Shown here: positions 7,188 to 15,508 of the stretch, piece after piece
Layout of the letters: every line of letters starts with the position of its first letter
Numbering within the stretch: the stretch's first letter is position 1
Assembly (NCBI RefSeq): GCF_002368195.1
Contig: NZ_AP018178.1
Span: forward strand, 7,762,645-7,826,644
From: Calothrix sp. NIES-2100
GTDB taxonomy: Bacteria; Cyanobacteriota; Cyanobacteriia; Cyanobacteriales; Nostocaceae
Length of the DNA: 64,000 nucleotides
Direction of reading: 5' to 3'
Translations under genes and position numbers: made by a program
The notes under the pieces: generated by a model
Told to the model about the DNA's origin: nothing
The model's database searches: none
Seen by the model: the letters and a program-made list of their open reading frames with translations, nothing else

Positions 7188-8936
7188 ATGAAAATTGCGA
7201 TCGCTCAACTTAATCCGAAAATTGGTGATTTAACTGGAAATGCTCAACAAATTCTCCAAGCGGCACAAAAAGCAGTAGCATCTGGTGCTAGGTTATTATT
7301 AACACCAGAACTGTCTTTGTGTGGCTATCCTCCCAGGGATTTATTACTAAATCCTAGTTTTGTGGCAGCGATGGGTAATACCCTGAAAAAATTAGCACGG
7401 GATTTACCGCCGCATCTAGCGGTTTTGGTAGGAACTGTAGAAGAAAATATCAGAGCTAGTACTACGGGCGGTAAATCTTTATACAATAGCATTGCTTTGT
7501 TAGCAGGTGGACAGGTAAAACAAGTTTTTTACAAGCGGCTTTTACCTACTTATGATGTATTTGACGAAAATCGCTATTTTGAACCAGGCTTACAAGCTAA
7601 CTATTTCACCTGGGATGATGTGCATATTGGTGTCACTGTTTGCGAAGACTTATGGAATGATGAGGAATTTTGGGGTAAACGCACTTATGCAGTTAACCCG
7701 ATCGCGGATTTAGCAATTTTGGGTGTAGATTTGATTGTCAATTTGTCAGCCTCACCTTACACTGTCGGTAAGCAGGAGTTCCGAGAACGGATGCTGAAGC
7801 ATAGTGCAGTGCGTTTTCAGCAACCGATGATCTATGCTAACCAAGTCGGAGGCAACGACGACCTGATATTTGATGGTTGCAGTTTTGCCTTGAACCGTCA
7901 AGGTGAAATTGTCTCTCGTGGGCGTGGGTTTGAAACCGACTTACTCCTAGTAGAATTTGATGAAAAACAACGAGATTTTAAGCCAAGTAAAGTAGCACCT
8001 GTCTATGAATCGCCAGAAGCAGAAATTTGGCAAGCTTTGGTTTTAGGCGTGCGGGATTATTCCCGGAAGTGTGGTTTTTCTAAAGTTGTACTGGGTTTAA
8101 GTGGCGGGATTGATTCTTCATTAGTAGCGGCGATCGCAGTTGCGGCACTGGGTAAAGAAAATGTCTTCGGTGTGTTGATGCCATCTCCCTACAGTTCCGA
8201 ACATTCCATCAGCGATGCCTTAGCATTAGGGGAAAATTTAGGTATAAAAACTACCATCCTACCAATTGCCGAACCGATGCAATGCTTCGATAATAGCTTA
8301 GCTGAGTTATTTGCGGGAACTGAATTTGGTATCGCCGAAGAAAATCTGCAATCGCGGATTCGGGGTAACCTATTAATGGCGATTGCTAACAAATTCGGCT
8401 ATCTCCTCTTATCCACTGGCAATAAATCTGAAATGGCAGTTGGGTACTGTACCTTGTATGGTGATATGAATGGTGGCTTAGCAGTCATTGCTGACGTTCC
8501 CAAAACCCGCGTTTATGCAATTTGCCATTGGTTAAACCGCAAGGGCGAAATTATTCCGCAAAACGTCCTCACCAAAGCACCCAGCGCTGAACTCAAACCC
8601 GGACAAGTCGATCAAGATTCTCTCCCAGCTTACGAGATTTTAGATGACATCTTAGAACGCCTGATTCACAAACACCAATCAGTCGCCGAAATTGTCAACG
8701 CCGGACACGATACAGTAATTGTAGATCGAGTAATTCAAATGCTGGCGCGTGCTGAATTTAAACGCCGACAAGCACCTCCGGGCTTAAAAATTACCGATCG
8801 CGCCTTTGGTACTGGTTGGCGAATGCCAATTGCTAGTAGCTGGGCTGCTTTAAAAAATACCTCCCCAGTTCAAACCAACCCTAGCCCTACTTTAGTAGGC
8901 AAAGATGGCAAAGATAGCAATCTGCGAATTCAGTAA
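7188..8936 (+). CDS. nadE: Glutamine-dependent NAD+ synthetase
   Basis: A 582-residue two-domain enzyme that amidates deamido-NAD to NAD with glutamine as nitrogen donor. The N-terminal nitrilase-type glutaminase domain (about residues 1-260) shows the Glu-Lys-Cys triad in LLTPELSLCGYPPRDLL, FYKRLLPTYDVFDE and VTVCEDLWND. The synthetase domain (about 280-540) has the PP-loop LGLSGGIDSSLVAAIA and LLSTGNKSEMAVGYCTLYGD. The final residues after SSWAAL (KNTSPVQTNPSPTL and on) look like a non-conserved tail. It completes the pathway of pncB and nadD. The gap of 98 bp and the repeat before the ATG leave open whether it is in the same transcript. Confidence 0.95.
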   Translation: MKIAIAQLNPKIGDLTGNAQQILQAAQKAVASGARLLLTPELSLCGYPPRDLLLNPSFVAAMGNTLKKLARDLPPHLAVLVGTVEENIRASTTGGKSLYNSIALLAGGQVKQVFYKRLLPTYDVFDENRYFEPGLQANYFTWDDVHIGVTVCEDLWNDEEFWGKRTYAVNPIADLAILGVDLIVNLSASPYTVGKQEFRERMLKHSAVRFQQPMIYANQVGGNDDLIFDGCSFALNRQGEIVSRGRGFETDLLLVEFDEKQRDFKPSKVAPVYESPEAEIWQALVLGVRDYSRKCGFSKVVLGLSGGIDSSLVAAIAVAALGKENVFGVLMPSPYSSEHSISDALALGENLGIKTTILPIAEPMQCFDNSLAELFAGTEFGIAEENLQSRIRGNLLMAIANKFGYLLLSTGNKSEMAVGYCTLYGDMNGGLAVIADVPKTRVYAICHWLNRKGEIIPQNVLTKAPSAELKPGQVDQDSLPAYEILDDILERLIHKHQSVAEIVNAGHDTVIVDRVIQMLARAEFKRRQAPPGLKITDRAFGTGWRMPIASSWAALKNTSPVQTNPSPTLVGKDGKDSNLRIQ

Positions 8937-9219
8937 AAATCTGTTTTTGGTAGCCAATAAAACTCTGGCATCATATCAAATCCCTTTGTCTCGGAATGAT
9001 TCCTTTTTTCTCTACCTCTACGCCCTCAGCGTCTGGAGCAATTTTTTCATCATTAAGACAAAAAGAAACCACAGATCAACGGGGAGAAAAATCAACACAC
9101 AATGCCCAATGCCCAATGCCCCATCCCCCATCCCCATTTTCAAGTTAGACATGCTATAAACGTCAAAACACTCTTAAATTAATAAGAGACTCTAGAATCA
9201 GTGAGACATTGTCAAAAAA

Positions 9220-9486
9220 GTGAGTCAACCAGACCCTATCCTAGCAAAAATACTAGCAGGGACTGCTGATACAGCAATCCCTTTCGCTCAACTATGGCAA
9301 CTTTTAAACAGACTAGGCTTTGATGAGCAAATTCGTGGTGGACATTATATATTTACCAAAAAAGGTATTGCAGAAATATTAAATCTCCAACACAAAAACG
9401 GAAAAGCTAAAGCCTATCAAGTCAAACTAGTGCGTTCCGTCATTCTTAAGTACCAGATAGGAATTAAACATGAAGTTTCGGTATGA
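9220..9486 (+). CDS. hicA: HicA family toxin of a type II toxin-antitoxin pair
   Basis: An 88-residue protein from GTG 9220. The segment QLWQLLNRLGFDEQIRGGHYIFTKKG resembles the HicA double-stranded-RNA-binding-like fold, with the catalytic His in GGHYIF; HicA toxins cleave mRNA. The gene overlaps the following hicB-like gene by 17 bp, the usual arrangement with toxin first. The N-terminal extension SQPDPILAKILAGTADTAI is longer than the minimal HicA and is common in cyanobacterial members of this family. The activity is inferred from family membership and pairing. Confidence 0.8.
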   Translation: MSQPDPILAKILAGTADTAIPFAQLWQLLNRLGFDEQIRGGHYIFTKKGIAEILNLQHKNGKAKAYQVKLVRSVILKYQIGIKHEVSV

Positions 9487-9688
9487 AATAATTCTTTACT
9501 GGAGCGAAGAAGACCAAGCATTTATTGCCGAAGTTCCAGACTTACCCGGTTGTGTTGCTGATGGGGAAACTTATCAACAAGCACTGCAATATCTAGAAGT
9601 CATCATGAAAGAATGGGTAGAAATTGCTCAAAGGTTAAAGCGGAAAATTCCCGAACCTAAACAACGTCCGGTAACTGCCTATAATTAG
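9470..9688 (+). CDS. hicB: HicB family antitoxin
   Basis: A 72-residue protein with the HicB partial RNase-H-like fold: YEIILYWSEEDQAFIAEVPDLPGCVADGETYQQAL is close to the family consensus (Y..e.d..Y.a.vPdlPGc.a.G.T..EAl). It lacks a C-terminal ribbon-helix-helix or HTH extension, so DNA binding is uncertain. It overlaps hicA and should neutralise that toxin. Confidence is high because the two overlapping genes support each other. Confidence 0.85.
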   Translation: MKFRYEIILYWSEEDQAFIAEVPDLPGCVADGETYQQALQYLEVIMKEWVEIAQRLKRKIPEPKQRPVTAYN

Positions 9689-9958
9689 GACAATTTCTCC
9701 CAATCTACTGTAGGGTGGGCACTGCCCACCAGTAAAACTTAATGGTCAGTGAAACTAAAGCAGTGCTTTACGGCTATGGATCGCGCTGCCACAATATCAA
9801 ATCCTGGGGCAACTGTTTTGCTTATATTTTTAAGGATTATTTAGAATATAAATTAATCGCAACAGCTTTCTTCTCAAGATATAGGATAACGCAGAGAGAT
9901 ACAGAATTATGGTGTAATATTTGAACTGGACATTATAGGAACTGATACAATGTGTAAC

Positions 9959-10237
9959 TTAACCTTGAGCATCACAATTTACTCTAGGACTAATATCTAA
10001 GACAATAATAATTTTGTCTCTATCGTAAATAATATAAATTATACGATAATCAAGTACATAAATACGCCATCCTTCAGTTGTAGCTATTCTTCGACAATCT
10101 AACGGTCTAGGATTTTCAGCAAGTTTCCAAATATGCTCGAGAACTAGTGAACACTCAAACTCAAGTTGACGATTAAATAAATCTGTCAACTGTTGAAGAG
10201 CAGGGCATTCTTTGATAAAAATTTTATACAATTTCAA
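9959..10237 (-). CDS. RelE/ParE-superfamily toxin-like protein
   Basis: A 92-residue protein from TTG 10237. The layout (an N-terminal helix pair, then ENPRPLDCRRIATTEGWRIYVLDYRIIYIIYDRDKIIIVLDI) matches the RelE/ParE fold, in which the central W/YRIRxGDYRIxY strand carries RNase residues; here it reads WRIYVLDYRIIYII. The start overlaps the stop of the upstream CHAT gene by four bases (TTGA), implying coupling. In ordinary RelE loci the upstream overlapping gene is the antitoxin; here that position is held by a CHAT protease-like protein. The cysteines in the N-terminal half are not typical. Function is inferred from fold pattern only. Confidence 0.65.
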   Translation of the reverse strand: MKLYKIFIKECPALQQLTDLFNRQLEFECSLVLEHIWKLAENPRPLDCRRIATTEGWRIYVLDYRIIYIIYDRDKIIIVLDISPRVNCDAQG

Positions 10238-11013
10238 TGCTCCTCTTGAATTTTAGTAACTGCTTGCGTAAGCGGAATAAACTTATCTTCACAAATCCGG
10301 GCAGCTTTAAAAGCACGAATAGATTCTTCTTCCTCCTTATCTAAAACTACTTGCCCAAAAGGAATAGCCTTAGACTCAAACACCTGAGCAGCTAAATAGG
10401 CACGAATAGATTCTGATTCTTCTAAAATTATTTCACGCTTTTTTTTCATAATGGGTGTTTTGTGTTGCAAAAAACCTTCAAGCTGAATTGAACTGCAACC
10501 CATATCAAAAGCAAACTCAATCGGAGAACTTCCACCCAATTGCGGCTCGTAGAATCCTAGTGCCTCATAAAACCCAGTAGCAAATGTGATTGCTGCATTG
10601 TCCCCTATTGAATTATTCATGCCTATTACATAATCAATATGTTGGACAATTGCCTCTGTTTGAAATTCAGAGTAACAGGCATTCAGCAACACACATTCTA
10701 TTTGACTAGAAAACAGACCAAAAAGTCCAGCCAGTGCTTCTCCTCTTACTAATTTTCCTTTTCCAGTTTCATCCTCAAACAATAATCCTTGTTTCCCTAC
10801 ACCATGTCCACAAAAATGGACAATGTGTGGTTGATACTGTAACAATGCTCGACGAATATCTTTTGGACGTACCCCAGAACAGGACTTGAGTAAAAAATTA
10901 TCGCGATATTTAGACCCTCGCAAAGCTTCTTCAATCTCACGCACTTCTTGACCCAAACGTAGGCGTGCTGTTTGGCTGGGATTTGCTGGCAGAACCAAGA
11001 TTGTTTTTTTCAT
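10234..11013 (-). CDS. CHAT-domain (caspase-like) protein with duplicated C-terminal antitoxin-like motif
   Basis: A 259-residue protein from ATG 11013 (MKKTILVLPANPSQTARL); a start further upstream would translate a dispersed repeat. The CHAT domain shows the catalytic pair in HIVHFCGHGVG (His70) and VLLNACYSEF (Cys113), with CHAT-like VIGMNNSIGDNAAITFATGFYEAL after it. The C-terminus carries two 23-residue repeats, ESIRAYLAAQVFESKAIPF (from 201) and ESIRAFKAARICEDKFIPL (from 230). Their pattern, AA...E...IPf.qav, recalls the toxin-wrapping tails of small antitoxins. The gene overlaps a RelE-like gene. A protease-antitoxin fusion controlling that toxin is an inference worth testing; an effector unrelated to the toxin is the alternative. 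Confidence 0.75.
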   Translation of the reverse strand: MKKTILVLPANPSQTARLRLGQEVREIEEALRGSKYRDNFLLKSCSGVRPKDIRRALLQYQPHIVHFCGHGVGKQGLLFEDETGKGKLVRGEALAGLFGLFSSQIECVLLNACYSEFQTEAIVQHIDYVIGMNNSIGDNAAITFATGFYEALGFYEPQLGGSSPIEFAFDMGCSSIQLEGFLQHKTPIMKKKREIILEESESIRAYLAAQVFESKAIPFGQVVLDKEEEESIRAFKAARICEDKFIPLTQAVTKIQEEH

Positions 11014-11282
11014 GTAATTAAACTTTAAAAAAAATGTGAATATAGCGGTTTTCGGTTGAGTCCAATACACTCTTGCGGGCACTGCCGTGCCCCTACCCGC
11101 CACCATATAATTTTGTATTGCATCCAACTGAGAATCGCTATATCAGTGCGTTCACACTTTGTAGCACTTTCACCAAAGAAAAATCTGTAATCCTTGTTTC
11201 AAAGCATGTTTCGTAATATCAAAGTTAATATTTTCATGAATACTGGTATAACAAATGCACCAATTAATCTTCAATGCACCAA

Positions 11283-11588
11283 TTAATCTTCTCGATCAAA
11301 TAATTCTAACAAACCAACTGTACCGACAAAAAAAGTATAAATAGCATATTGGATTGGCATCTGATTTCTCGAAGGTGCGTAAAAAGCTGCTATAACCGCT
11401 TCAATAATATGACAGCTAACAGCAAAGCGCTCAAACCAAAAAATAGGATTTAGACTGCTTGGTACTTGAATCTCAGTTGCGATCGCATAAATATTCCACA
11501 ATTCCAAGCCTATTGCACCAGTTATGAGGATTGTAGATATAACTTTGATTATGGGCGAAATTTTTGGCTTTATATCCTGGAAATTCAT
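11283..11588 (-). CDS. Small three-helix membrane protein, unknown function
   Basis: A 101-residue protein from ATG 11588 (MNFQDIKPKIS); an upstream in-frame start at 11639 would add 17 residues. Three hydrophobic stretches are visible: VISTILITGAIGLELWNIYAI, FAVSCHIIEAVIAAFYA and IQYAIYTFFVGTVGLLELF. The C-terminus is acidic (DRED). I do not recognise a family with certainty. It stands alone between the CHAT gene and dnaJ. The 12-base sequence CACCAATTAATC is repeated at about 11256 and 11276, across its stop codon, suggesting a local duplication. Confidence 0.55.
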   Translation of the reverse strand: MNFQDIKPKISPIIKVISTILITGAIGLELWNIYAIATEIQVPSSLNPIFWFERFAVSCHIIEAVIAAFYAPSRNQMPIQYAIYTFFVGTVGLLELFDRED

Positions 11589-11725
11589 GCTTTTCACCAA
11601 ACTGTTAATGATTAATATCATCACACACGAAAGACGCAAAGAATTAATACTCTGAATTTCAGAGTATGAGTGTAATTTTTTTAATTAAAAGAGATTTAAA
11701 TATACGCGAATATCAACATACTTTC

Positions 11726-12730
11726 TTATCCCAAACCTAGTAAATCTGCACGAGGTTTAAAGGTTTCAATTTGGCGGATTTTTTCATATAGTTCTTTTTC
11801 TTCATCACTAATAGTTTTTGGCGTAACGATTTGAATTTCTACTAATTGATCGCCACGTTTACCACCTTCATTAGGGTAACCTTTATTCGCCAAGCGGAAT
11901 CTTTGACCGGATCTAACTCCTGGGGGAATGGTCATTTTTACAGGGCCATCTAGAGTTGGTGCTTCTACCTGTCCTCCTAAGACAGCCTCACTGGGAGTTA
12001 CAGGTACTTGGCAAAAGATATTAGAACCGTCTAGTTTAAATAAAGGATGCGGCTCAACGGTAATTTTTAAGTATAAGTCACCGCCGCCAATGCCTTGGTT
12101 ACGTAGCCGGATACTTTGACCTGTGACCATACCAGCTGGCATACTGACTTCAAGCGATCGCCCATCTTCAAGTCTAATCCGTTCATTACCACCAACATAA
12201 GCTTTTTCTAATGGTAGAGTCAATCTGGCTTCGATATCCCGACGGGCTGGGCGTGGTTGGCTCTTAGGTACTGTGTACTCTACTCTACTTTTAGGGGTAC
12301 GAAACGGATCGCTATCTGTGTTGCTAGCTGACCCATTTCTGCTGTTTTTACGTCCACCAACACCGATGACTTGGTTAATAAAACTTTCAAAATCTGCAAA
12401 TTGGCTAGGATCTACTTCTTGATTGTTGTCGCGGTTGTTAGCGCGATTATTCCAATCTTTAGCCTTTGGTGTTTGCTTGTTAGCAAAGCCTTTTTGCTTC
12501 CAGTAGCGGCTAAACTGGTCGTACTGTGCGCGCTTGGCTGGATCGGAAAGGACTTCATAAGCCTCACCAATATCCTTAAATTTTTCCTCAGCGGCTTTGT
12601 TCCCAGGATTCAAGTCAGGGTGGTACTGTCGTGCTAAGCGGCGATAAACCTTTTTAATTTCTTCACTTGAGGATTCTTTAGGTACTCCTAAAATCTCGTA
12701 GTAATCGCGAAAATTCTGCAAATTTTGCAT
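11726..12730 (-). CDS. dnaJ: DnaJ-type co-chaperone without zinc fingers
   Basis: A 334-residue J-protein. The J domain occupies about residues 8-72 with the HPD motif in RQYHPDLNPGNK (residues 37-39), which stimulates DnaK ATPase. A Gly/Asn/Arg-rich linker follows (about 80-160). The C-terminal substrate-binding region (about 165-320) includes PLEKAYVGGNERIRL and TIPPGVRSGQRFRLANKGYP. No CxxCxGxG zinc modules are present, so this is a type II (CbpA-like) J-protein. It lies downstream of dnaK on the same strand, 192 bp apart, consistent with a chaperone pair. The symbol is used in the broad sense, because cyanobacteria carry several dnaJ-like genes. Confidence 0.88.
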   Translation of the reverse strand: MQNLQNFRDYYEILGVPKESSSEEIKKVYRRLARQYHPDLNPGNKAAEEKFKDIGEAYEVLSDPAKRAQYDQFSRYWKQKGFANKQTPKAKDWNNRANNRDNNQEVDPSQFADFESFINQVIGVGGRKNSRNGSASNTDSDPFRTPKSRVEYTVPKSQPRPARRDIEARLTLPLEKAYVGGNERIRLEDGRSLEVSMPAGMVTGQSIRLRNQGIGGGDLYLKITVEPHPLFKLDGSNIFCQVPVTPSEAVLGGQVEAPTLDGPVKMTIPPGVRSGQRFRLANKGYPNEGGKRGDQLVEIQIVTPKTISDEEKELYEKIRQIETFKPRADLLGLG

Positions 12731-12922
12731 AGTCAGTTATTCAACTTTAAATTTTAGATTTGAGATTTTGGTAATCAGTCATGGGTGCTGTTAGTTGTCA
12801 GCTATTTTGCTCAATACCGCTGACTAATAACAAATTACCAATTACCAATTACCAAATCCGAATTTTGAAGCAATTTCACTCGCTTTTTTGCACTACTAGA
12901 CCGATACGCTAGCTTCTGAGTA

Positions 12923-15190
12923 CTACAACCAATCGTCATCATCGTCATCCCAGTTATCCTGGTAGCTGGGACGAGGTTTGCGAGAAGACCGATTGTCAGA
13001 GGAGGAGGAACGATTATCTCGGCCATAGTCTCTGTTAGCATCCCTGCCATAATCCCTGGTAGAATCCCTGCCATAGTCTCTGTTAGAGTCTCTGTTAGCA
13101 TCCCTGCCATAATCCCTGGTAGAATCCCTGCCATAATCCCTGTTAGAGTCTCTGGTAGAATCCCTGCCATAATCCCTGTTAGAGTCTCTGCCATAGTCCC
13201 TGGTAGAATCCCTGCCATAATCCCTGTTAGAATCCCTGCCATAGTCTCTGGTAGAATCCCTGCCAAAGGAATCATTCCAGTATGAATCTCTCGGAGAATC
13301 CCTTTCCTTATCTTTGTCGCCACCAGTGAAGATATCGCGAATAGTACCAAATAAGTCGTCATCTTCGTCCTCAGCATAATACTGGCGGACTTCCCGGTTT
13401 AGCTCATACAAAGCATCTTGCAAGTCGGAGTAAGCTTGATCAATTCCGCGATCGTCGTTATCTTTTAAAGCATCCTTCAGTTCGCGAGATATATTATCAA
13501 TGCGTTGGCGGCGACTACGCGCAAACTGCATCCCGAATTCTAGCGCCACTTCTCTGAGTTGGCGTTCTGCTTGACCAATCAATCCCTCAGCACGAGTGCG
13601 TTTTTCTACTCGTTCTTTGCGTTCTCGGTCGATATCAGCATATTTTTGCGCTTCCTGAATCATCCGGTTCACTTCTGACTCGCTCAAAGTCGAAGCACCT
13701 TGAATAGTGATACTTTGCTCTCTACCAGTAGTTCTATCTAAGGCTGTTACTTGTAAAATGCCGTTAGCATCTACATCAAATGATACCTGAATTTGAGGAA
13801 TGCCTCTTGGCGCTGGGGGTATACCATACAGCTTGAAACGTCCTAAAGACTTGTTATTTGCTGCCATTTCCCGCTCGCCCTGAACTACGTGGATTTCCAC
13901 AGTGTTCTGGTTATTTTCTGAGGTAGAGAAGATATCAGAACGGCGTACAGGGATGGTGGTATTGCGGGGAATTAATTTTTTCATCACACCGCCGATGGTT
14001 TCCAAACCCACAGATAAGGGCGTGACATCCAACAGCAGCACATCTTTGAGTTCCCCTGACAGAATACTAGCTTGAATGGCGGCACCGACTGCGACTACTT
14101 CATCGGGATTGACATTTTCGCTTGGTTCTGCACCAATCAGGTCACGCACTAACTGCTTAACCATTGGAATTCTGGTAGAACCGCCTACTAAAACCACTTC
14201 TTCAATGTCTGCGGGTGAAAGACCAGAATCTTTCAAGGCGCGTTTGACTGGTGTGCGCAAACGTCCGACCAAATCACCGCACAAATCCTCAAATTGAGCG
14301 CGAGTGATGCGAGTTTCCAGATGTTTGGGGCCATCCTCAGTCGCGGTGATGAAAGGTAAGTTAATATCGGTAACGCTGACAGCAGAAAGTTCAATTTTGG
14401 CTTTTTCCGCCGCTTCCATCAGCCTTTGTAAAGCTTGGCGATCGCGTCTTAAGTCTACCCCTTCTACTTCTAAAAATTGCTCTGCTAACCAGTCTACAAT
14501 TTTTCTGTCAAAATCATTACCACCAAGCTGAGTATCTCCACTAGTGGCTTTAACTTCAAAAACCCCATCACCTACATCTAGAATCGATACGTCAAAGGTG
14601 CCACCACCTAAATCGAATACTAATATAGTTTCCGTATCCCCCCGATCCAAGCCATAAGCTAAAGAAGCGGCTGTAGGTTCATTCAGAATCCGCAATACTT
14701 CTAAACCAGCAATTCTGCCAGCATCGCGAGTGGCTTGGCGCTGGGAATCATTAAAATAAGCAGGAACCGTAATTACTGCCCCTGTGACTTGTTCACCCAA
14801 ATAGGTACTAGCGTCATCTGCCAATTTCTTCAGCACCATTGCCGAAATTTCTTCAGCCGCGAATTCCTTATTCAACCGGGGACAAGCAATCTTAATATTA
14901 CCGACTTCGTCTTTGCGGATAGTATAAGGTACGCGCTTCGATTCTGGATTTAGTTCACTATACCTACGCCCAATAAAGCGTTTCACCGCGAAAAAAGTAT
15001 TTTGGGGATTTAGCACAGTTTGTCGCCGCGCCATTTGTCCCACAACTTTTTCGCCTTCCTTGCTAAAGCCAACAACGGAGGGGGTTGTGCGCATTCCTTC
15101 TGCATTGGCAATCACCACCGGCTTGCCACCCTCCATCACGGCGACTACTGAGTTGGTTGTACCCAAGTCGATGCCGACTACCTTGCCCAT
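12923..15190 (-). CDS. dnaK: Hsp70 chaperone DnaK with long RD/YG-repeat tail
   Basis: A 755-residue Hsp70. The ATPase domain (about residues 1-380) opens MGKVVGIDLGTTNSVVAVME and has ITVPAYFNDSQRQATRDAG, ILNEPTAASLAYGLD, VFDLGGGTFDVS and VLVGGSTRIPMVK. The substrate-binding domain (about 385-610) includes LLLDVTPLSVGLETIGGVM. After about residue 624 comes a 132-residue tail made largely of repeated RDSTRDYG, RDSNRDYG and RDANRDYG units and ending in WDDDDDDWL. Ordinary DnaK proteins are about 630-640 residues with a short acidic tail. The N-terminus and lid resemble the DnaK1-like paralogue of cyanobacteria. The tail is probably disordered; its role is unknown. Confidence 0.95.
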   Translation of the reverse strand: MGKVVGIDLGTTNSVVAVMEGGKPVVIANAEGMRTTPSVVGFSKEGEKVVGQMARRQTVLNPQNTFFAVKRFIGRRYSELNPESKRVPYTIRKDEVGNIKIACPRLNKEFAAEEISAMVLKKLADDASTYLGEQVTGAVITVPAYFNDSQRQATRDAGRIAGLEVLRILNEPTAASLAYGLDRGDTETILVFDLGGGTFDVSILDVGDGVFEVKATSGDTQLGGNDFDRKIVDWLAEQFLEVEGVDLRRDRQALQRLMEAAEKAKIELSAVSVTDINLPFITATEDGPKHLETRITRAQFEDLCGDLVGRLRTPVKRALKDSGLSPADIEEVVLVGGSTRIPMVKQLVRDLIGAEPSENVNPDEVVAVGAAIQASILSGELKDVLLLDVTPLSVGLETIGGVMKKLIPRNTTIPVRRSDIFSTSENNQNTVEIHVVQGEREMAANNKSLGRFKLYGIPPAPRGIPQIQVSFDVDANGILQVTALDRTTGREQSITIQGASTLSESEVNRMIQEAQKYADIDRERKERVEKRTRAEGLIGQAERQLREVALEFGMQFARSRRQRIDNISRELKDALKDNDDRGIDQAYSDLQDALYELNREVRQYYAEDEDDDLFGTIRDIFTGGDKDKERDSPRDSYWNDSFGRDSTRDYGRDSNRDYGRDSTRDYGRDSNRDYGRDSTRDSNRDYGRDSTRDYGRDANRDSNRDYGRDSTRDYGRDANRDYGRDNRSSSSDNRSSRKPRPSYQDNWDDDDDDWL
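13016..13261 (-). repeat. In-frame repeat array encoding the dnaK tail
   Basis: About ten 24-base units (some interrupted by 12-base half units) encode RDSTRDYG, RDSNRDYG or RDANRDYG. On the plus strand the unit appears as CCCTGCCATAATCCCTG with point variants. The near identity of units suggests recent expansion by slippage or recombination. Other frames are also open through the array because unit lengths are multiples of three. Confidence 0.85.
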
Positions 15191-15508
15191 GCGTTACTCT
15201 ACTCCTAATGTGTCTTACTATATATATTATGATTAGGCGAGAATGCCTCTAGCTTTTTGCTCTGGGATAAAAACCCCTCAAAGGTATAATAGTCATTATT
15301 CATTATTCAGGTTTAAAGGATCGGGATTTTAGCGAAAGCAGCTAGTTGCAAGACTAGGATAACATTGACAATGGTTGGTGTGTTCAAACACGCTCTATTC
15401 CTGTTTTCCAAAGATTTTACTGGTTAATAGTCATTGGTCATTAGTCATTAGTCATTAGTCATTCGTTCTCCCCTATATCTCTCATCCCCGTGTCCCCCTC
15501 CTCACCTG
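15191..15508. other. Divergent intergenic region between dnaK and the peptidase gene
   Basis: About 320 bp that must hold the dnaK promoter and that of the M28 peptidase gene. ACTATATATATTATGATTAG lies close to the dnaK start. I find no CIRCE inverted repeat (TTAGCACTC and partner). A heptamer repeat, GTCATTA, runs at about 15429-15465 next to the peptidase start. Confidence 0.5.

Noticed and set aside
9742..9924. 60-codon plus-strand frame after hicB.
   Set aside because: Random composition with several rare residues, in an AT-rich intergenic region.
11014..11127. Upstream extension of the CHAT gene reading frame.
   Set aside because: The 38 extra residues come from the GGGCACTGCCGTGCCCC repeat, whereas MKKTILVLPANP is a typical start.
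12835..13377. Open frame on the minus strand overlapping the dnaK tail in another register.
   Set aside because: It is a frame shadow of the tail repeats, with MAGILPGTM-type low-complexity translation.
15191..15508. Search for a CIRCE element upstream of dnaK.
   Set aside because: No TTAGCACTC-N9-GAGTGCTAA inverted repeat is present.
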